The notes under the pieces were generated by a model that saw only the letters and a program-made list of their open reading frames with translations, was not told the origin of the DNA and made no database searches. From Anderseniella sp963787895 (GTDB taxonomy: Bacteria > Pseudomonadota > Alphaproteobacteria > Rhizobiales > Aestuariivirgaceae), in contig CAWBEX010000007.1 of assembly GCA_963787895.1 (NCBI GenBank), positions 806,001 to 870,000 on the forward strand: 64,000 bases of DNA, written 5' to 3'. The position numbers and the translations under genes were made by a program. Each line of letters starts with the position of its first letter. The first letter of the stretch is position 1. Shown here piece by piece: positions 61,398 to 64,000 of this stretch.

Positions 61398-61437
61398 GGG
61401 ACGCTACGAGGGGGCTCTACAGCGTCCCGGGGTTTTT
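61394..61437 (+). terminator. Strong rho-independent terminator
   Basis: A perfect 12-bp stem, CCCCGGGACGCT (61394-61405) with AGCGTCCCGGGG (61421-61432), around a 15-base loop and followed by TTTTT. Fifty bases after the L,D-transpeptidase stop. The strongest terminator seen in the window. Confidence 0.92.
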
Positions 61438-61571
61438 GTTTTCTGCACCCGCAAACCGTGCTGGTGCAGCCAGATGCGGACAAATGTCTTGCCACCGCTG
61501 GACACCGTGGCATCGCTTGCTCATATTGCACTGCACACTGTCAAAATGCGCAGTTCCGGAGTTGACTGGCG

Positions 61572-62018
61572 ATGTCCCAAACCCTTCCCCCGACACAGAC
61601 GTTGTACTTTGAAGACCTGAAGCTTGGCTTGTCGGAAACTTACTCCAAGCAGGTCAAGGGGTCCGACGTTGTGGGTTTCGCTGAAATCTCTGGTGACCGA
61701 AATCCAATCCACCTGTCTGAGCATTTTGCCGCCCAGACCCCGTTCAAGGGGCGCATTGCCCATGGCCTGTATACCGCCAGCCTGATCTCGGCCGTGATTG
61801 GCACCAGATTGCCCGGTCCCGGCGCCATCTACATGCAGCAGACACTGAATTTCAAGGCACCGGTGCGCATTGGCGACACCGTGGTGGCCCGCGTTGAAGT
61901 GGTTGAGTTGAGCGAGCGCGGCAACCGCGCGCGTTTGGCGTGCAGTTGCACGGTCGGTGAGACGCTTGTGCTGGAAGGTGAAGCACTGGTGAAAGTGCCA
62001 GGCCGCGACGACGACTGA
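61572..62018 (+). CDS. MaoC-family (R)-specific enoyl-CoA hydratase
   Basis: 148 residues of hot-dog fold. The hydratase-2 motif is present: FAEISGDRNPIHLSEHFA (catalytic Asp and His) then GRIAHGLYTAS. Such PhaJ-like enzymes convert crotonyl- and enoyl-CoA to R-3-hydroxyacyl-CoA, linking fatty acid oxidation to polyhydroxyalkanoate, but the true substrate is unknown. Not near other pha genes here. Confidence 0.88.
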   Translation: MSQTLPPTQTLYFEDLKLGLSETYSKQVKGSDVVGFAEISGDRNPIHLSEHFAAQTPFKGRIAHGLYTASLISAVIGTRLPGPGAIYMQQTLNFKAPVRIGDTVVARVEVVELSERGNRARLACSCTVGETLVLEGEALVKVPGRDDD

Positions 62019-62116
62019 TTCTGCACCATCACTGGCCGCAATGGCCGCGGCGTCATTTGTCTGCCGCAAATATCGTGCTACACTTGAGCTTCTGGACGCA
62101 AATTGGAGGAATTGCC

Positions 62117-62374
62117 ATGAGAGTGCTTATCGGTACCGCCTTCCTGCTTGCCTTTGCTGCTTCGGCTTCTGCAGGAGAGATCACAACTGTAGAGAAAGTG
62201 ATCATCACTCCGGCAGCCCCGGTCACCACTGGTGATGCCAGAGCCACGGCAGCAGCCACTGTGCTGCCGCAAGCCGGCACATCCGGCGAAGTCCGGCAAT
62301 CCGTACCGGCCTACAGCGATTTGGGCGGCTACAAGGGTTGCGAGCGCGGTCACACAACTGCACTGATCAACTGA
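62117..62374 (+). CDS. Small exported protein of unknown function
   Basis: 85 residues from the ATG at 62117, with GGAGG 7 bases upstream. Signal peptide ends ASA (about residue 19). The mature part is rich in Thr, Ala and Val (TTVEKVIITPAAPVTTGDA) with one Cys near the C-terminus. No known domain. The upstream extension to 62057 lies before the signal peptide and is not used. Confidence 0.65.
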   Translation: MRVLIGTAFLLAFAASASAGEITTVEKVIITPAAPVTTGDARATAAATVLPQAGTSGEVRQSVPAYSDLGGYKGCERGHTTALIN

Positions 62375-62417
62375 CGAACGGCCTCGTCAGCCTGCTCGGT
62401 TTATGCATGTCTTGCGT

Positions 62418-62801
62418 CTACACCACAGACGCGATGATCAACAGTGCGCCCAGCGCGATGATGACACCAGCCATGATGGTGCCGGTCATACCTTCATAAT
62501 TGAATTTGTCTGCCACCCGCATGAAGGCTTCCCGTGCTGCTATCAGCAATACGCCCTTGATCAGCGCCACCCATCCCACCAGCGTGACGAAACCTGCCAG
62601 CAGCCCGTCCCATGAAGAGTGCACGGCCAGAATTGCACCGCCAATGGTGAATGCCATGACCCCACCGAAATAGGCCAGCACAGGCTGCGCCTTGAGTGCA
62701 TGCATCATGCCGGCCAAGGTCTTGCGGTCGCTCAGCAGCGCCATGCCCCCGGCAATGAAGTAAAGCCCGATGAGTGATGCCAGAATATGTGTGCTCGACA
62801 T
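62418..62801 (-). CDS. Four-helix membrane protein of unknown function
   Basis: 127 residues with four predicted membrane helices (about 6-24, 42-60, 69-90, 106-126). A conserved-looking SDRKTLAGMMHAL lies after helix 1 and REAFMRVADKF after helix 3. Small DUF-type inner membrane protein; the family is not recognised. Convergent with the small exported protein, about 43 bases apart. Confidence 0.7.
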   Translation of the reverse strand: MSSTHILASLIGLYFIAGGMALLSDRKTLAGMMHALKAQPVLAYFGGVMAFTIGGAILAVHSSWDGLLAGFVTLVGWVALIKGVLLIAAREAFMRVADKFNYEGMTGTIMAGVIIALGALLIIASVV

Positions 62802-62900
62802 CTGATTGATTCCTTCACAGTTGCTTGCCGCTCCCCATAATATGGGAAATGCGCAGCAAATTGCCAGTTACAGCCCAAAAGTGAAAGGCCTCAACACGAA

Positions 62901-62935
62901 TGCCCCGGACGCAGGCACATAGCCGGTCCGGGGCA
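62901..62935 (-). other. 10-bp perfect hairpin between two reverse-strand genes
   Basis: TGCCCCGGAC (62901-62910) pairs with GTCCGGGGCA (62926-62935) around a 15-base loop that has its own GGC/GCC mini-stem. It follows the glycine-rich gene on the reverse strand. There is only a weak T-rich tail (TTCGTGTTG), so it may be an inefficient terminator or an RNA-stability hairpin. Confidence 0.55.
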
Positions 62936-62982
62936 ATCAGGCATCTGCGCGATATGGCAGACGGATATGGTGCCGGGTGCAG

Positions 62983-63453
62983 CTACAGCCGGCGGCGGCT
63001 AACTATGAAGCCGTCAATTGAGTCCACAGTTACCCGGTAGAAGCGGCTGCCGCGCTTGGCCTTGTAGGTGTAGGCGCTGCCATTGCATTCGATGGTGCGC
63101 ACCAGGCGGAAGCCTGAACGCTGCACAATGCGGCGGCCCTGACGGCAGGAGATGCGATCTTCAACGTAGCCGCCGCCATAACCACCACCATAGCCGGGGT
63201 TGATGGTGATGCCGAAACCGCCACCCCAGCCAAAGCCGCCACCGCCGCCACCACCGCCGCCGCCGGGAGGGGGAGGAACGAAGCCGCCACCACCGCCGCC
63301 ACCACCGCCGCCACCGCCGCCGCCACCGCCACCGCCGCCGCAGCCGTTGACACAGGACTGGAAGCCGCCGATGCCGCCGGCTTGGGCGGTGAATGCAGGT
63401 AACGCGCTGATCAGAGCGGTCGCAAGTGCTATCAGGATGAGTTTGTTTCTCAT
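62983..63453 (-). CDS. Exported polyglycine protein
   Basis: 156 residues. Signal peptide (residues 1 to about 24, ending AQA). Residues about 25-100 are almost all Gly, broken by FVPPPPGG and FGWGGGFG; several runs exceed ten Gly. The C-terminal 55 residues form a compact domain with ISCRQGRRIVQRSGF and TIECNGSAYTYKAKRG, holding two Cys that could pair. This C-terminal pattern occurs in short secreted Rhizobiales proteins of unknown function. The Gly tract at 63190-63345 is a repeat of GGC/GGT codons. Confidence 0.75.
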   Translation of the reverse strand: MRNKLILIALATALISALPAFTAQAGGIGGFQSCVNGCGGGGGGGGGGGGGGGGGGGFVPPPPGGGGGGGGGGFGWGGGFGITINPGYGGGYGGGYVEDRISCRQGRRIVQRSGFRLVRTIECNGSAYTYKAKRGSRFYRVTVDSIDGFIVSRRRL

Positions 63454-63682
63454 TGGGAAATCTCCTCTTACTGAAAGGCCATGTGCCCTTCGGTACTGTG
63501 TGATGCCGGCTGGGGCGTTTCCCGGCTGGCAATGTTTATGGATTGACCTTACGGAGTGCGCGCCTGTTCAACTGTGCAATCCTGCACATTGTGCGCAGCG
63601 CAATTACTGCCGCAACGCGGGCTGGACACTTGCCCATGCCATGCACCATGGTCAGTGTCAGACCAAACGGAGATCCGGGCCC

Positions 63683-64000
63683 ATGTCTGCCAGATGCTAT
63701 GTTTCCATAACCGGGCTTACGCTGAACGGCTGGTGGCACTGGCCAAGGTTCGTGTGGCACGCCACGCGCTCCAACGCCCAGGCGAAGAAATCCGAGGGCA
63801 ACTTGCACGCCAGTGTAAAGCAGGTGGGCAGCAAGTATTGCACGCTAACGGTGTGGTCCAGCGAACGCGCCATGAAACGCTTCCTCTACCAGGGCGCCCA
63901 CGGCAAGGCAGTGCGTGACTTCGACAACTTCGCCACCGGCACGACATATGGCTACGAGACAGACGCTGCGCCCGGCTGGGACGAGGCGCTGCGCCTGCTC
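63683..64000 (+). CDS. ABM-like/DUF3291-like protein, 5' part (right edge cut)
   Basis: The frame from the ATG at 63683 is open to the right edge: 106 codons. It begins MSARCYVSITGLTLNGWWHW and continues with EGNLHASVKQVGSKYCTLTVW, then WSSERAMKRFLYQGAHGKAV. This resembles the dimeric alpha/beta-barrel (ABM/DUF3291-type) proteins, some of which are monooxygenases. No signal peptide. GGAG lies about 12 bases upstream, an acceptable but not strong site. The rest lies outside the window. Confidence 0.65.
   Translation, partial: MSARCYVSITGLTLNGWWHWPRFVWHATRSNAQAKKSEGNLHASVKQVGSKYCTLTVWSSERAMKRFLYQGAHGKAVRDFDNFATGTTYGYETDAAPGWDEALRLL

Overview
The window is a gene-dense, GC-rich stretch of chromosome that looks like an alphaproteobacterium of the Rhizobiales/Hyphomicrobiales type. 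The evidence is the order purN-purM / DUF2066-CDP-alcohol phosphatidyltransferase-AI-2E-hda-ppk1-ppx / rnd / aspS, the pepA-holC pair, a sitABCD operon divergent from a Mur-like Fur protein, and many short alpha-type secreted proteins. I saw no rRNA, tRNA, insertion sequence, prophage or CRISPR array. The species is not identified.

Layout. 1-7.4 kb: pepA (cut by the left edge), holC, a methyltransferase, a DUF1737 mini-gene, a nitroreductase, an aspartoacylase-like hydrolase with a Rap1a-like secreted protein, an SDR protein, a merF plus GDCCVxC cysteine-rich pair, a PilZ protein and a YugP-type metallopeptidase. 7.6-15.1 kb: a tightly overlapping Mrp-type cation/proton antiporter operon (E-F-G-B-C-D-D'-small-D''), with gene order resembling membrane-bound hydrogenase membrane arms. 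15.1-20.1 kb: a low-GC methyltransferase, an ABC-F ATPase, a probable structured sRNA, and a CMD / cytochrome c' / trhO operon. 20.2-24.6 kb: two paralogous secreted OmpA-domain proteins with extreme low-complexity regions and a shared helical repeat module. 24.7-28.1 kb: ndk, an operator-controlled two-gene unit (His-motif exported protein plus PKHD dioxygenase), a VUT transporter and small proteins. 28.2-36.3 kb: a dimethylglycine-dehydrogenase-like flavoprotein, a PiT phosphate transporter, a NUDIX hydrolase, a molybdopterin oxidoreductase and a GST-like gene broken by an in-frame stop. 36.5-50.4 kb: the conserved purine / polyphosphate / RNA housekeeping block. 50.5-56.5 kb: a small unknown, a DUF1554 protein, an MttB-like methyltransferase with a FAA hydrolase, and malic enzyme. 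56.5-60.5 kb: sitABCD and mur around a shared operator. 60.7-64 kb: an L,D-transpeptidase with a strong terminator, a MaoC hydratase, small secreted or membrane proteins, a polyglycine protein, and an ABM-like gene running off the right edge.

How genes work together. The Mrp subunits should form one membrane complex exchanging Na+ (or another cation) for H+. SitABCD imports Mn2+/Fe2+ and is probably repressed by the adjacent Mur. ppk1 and ppx make and degrade polyphosphate, and the PiT transporter supplies phosphate. purM and purN catalyse two early purine steps.

The least explained items are the repeat module shared by the two OmpA-domain proteins, the Mbh-ordered Mrp operon with a histone-like tail on MrpG and an extra small subunit, the C-rich hairpin RNA near 18.2 kb, the palindrome-controlled His-motif/PKHD unit, and the MerF-GDCCVxC pair. 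All functional statements come from reading motifs by eye; no database search was run.
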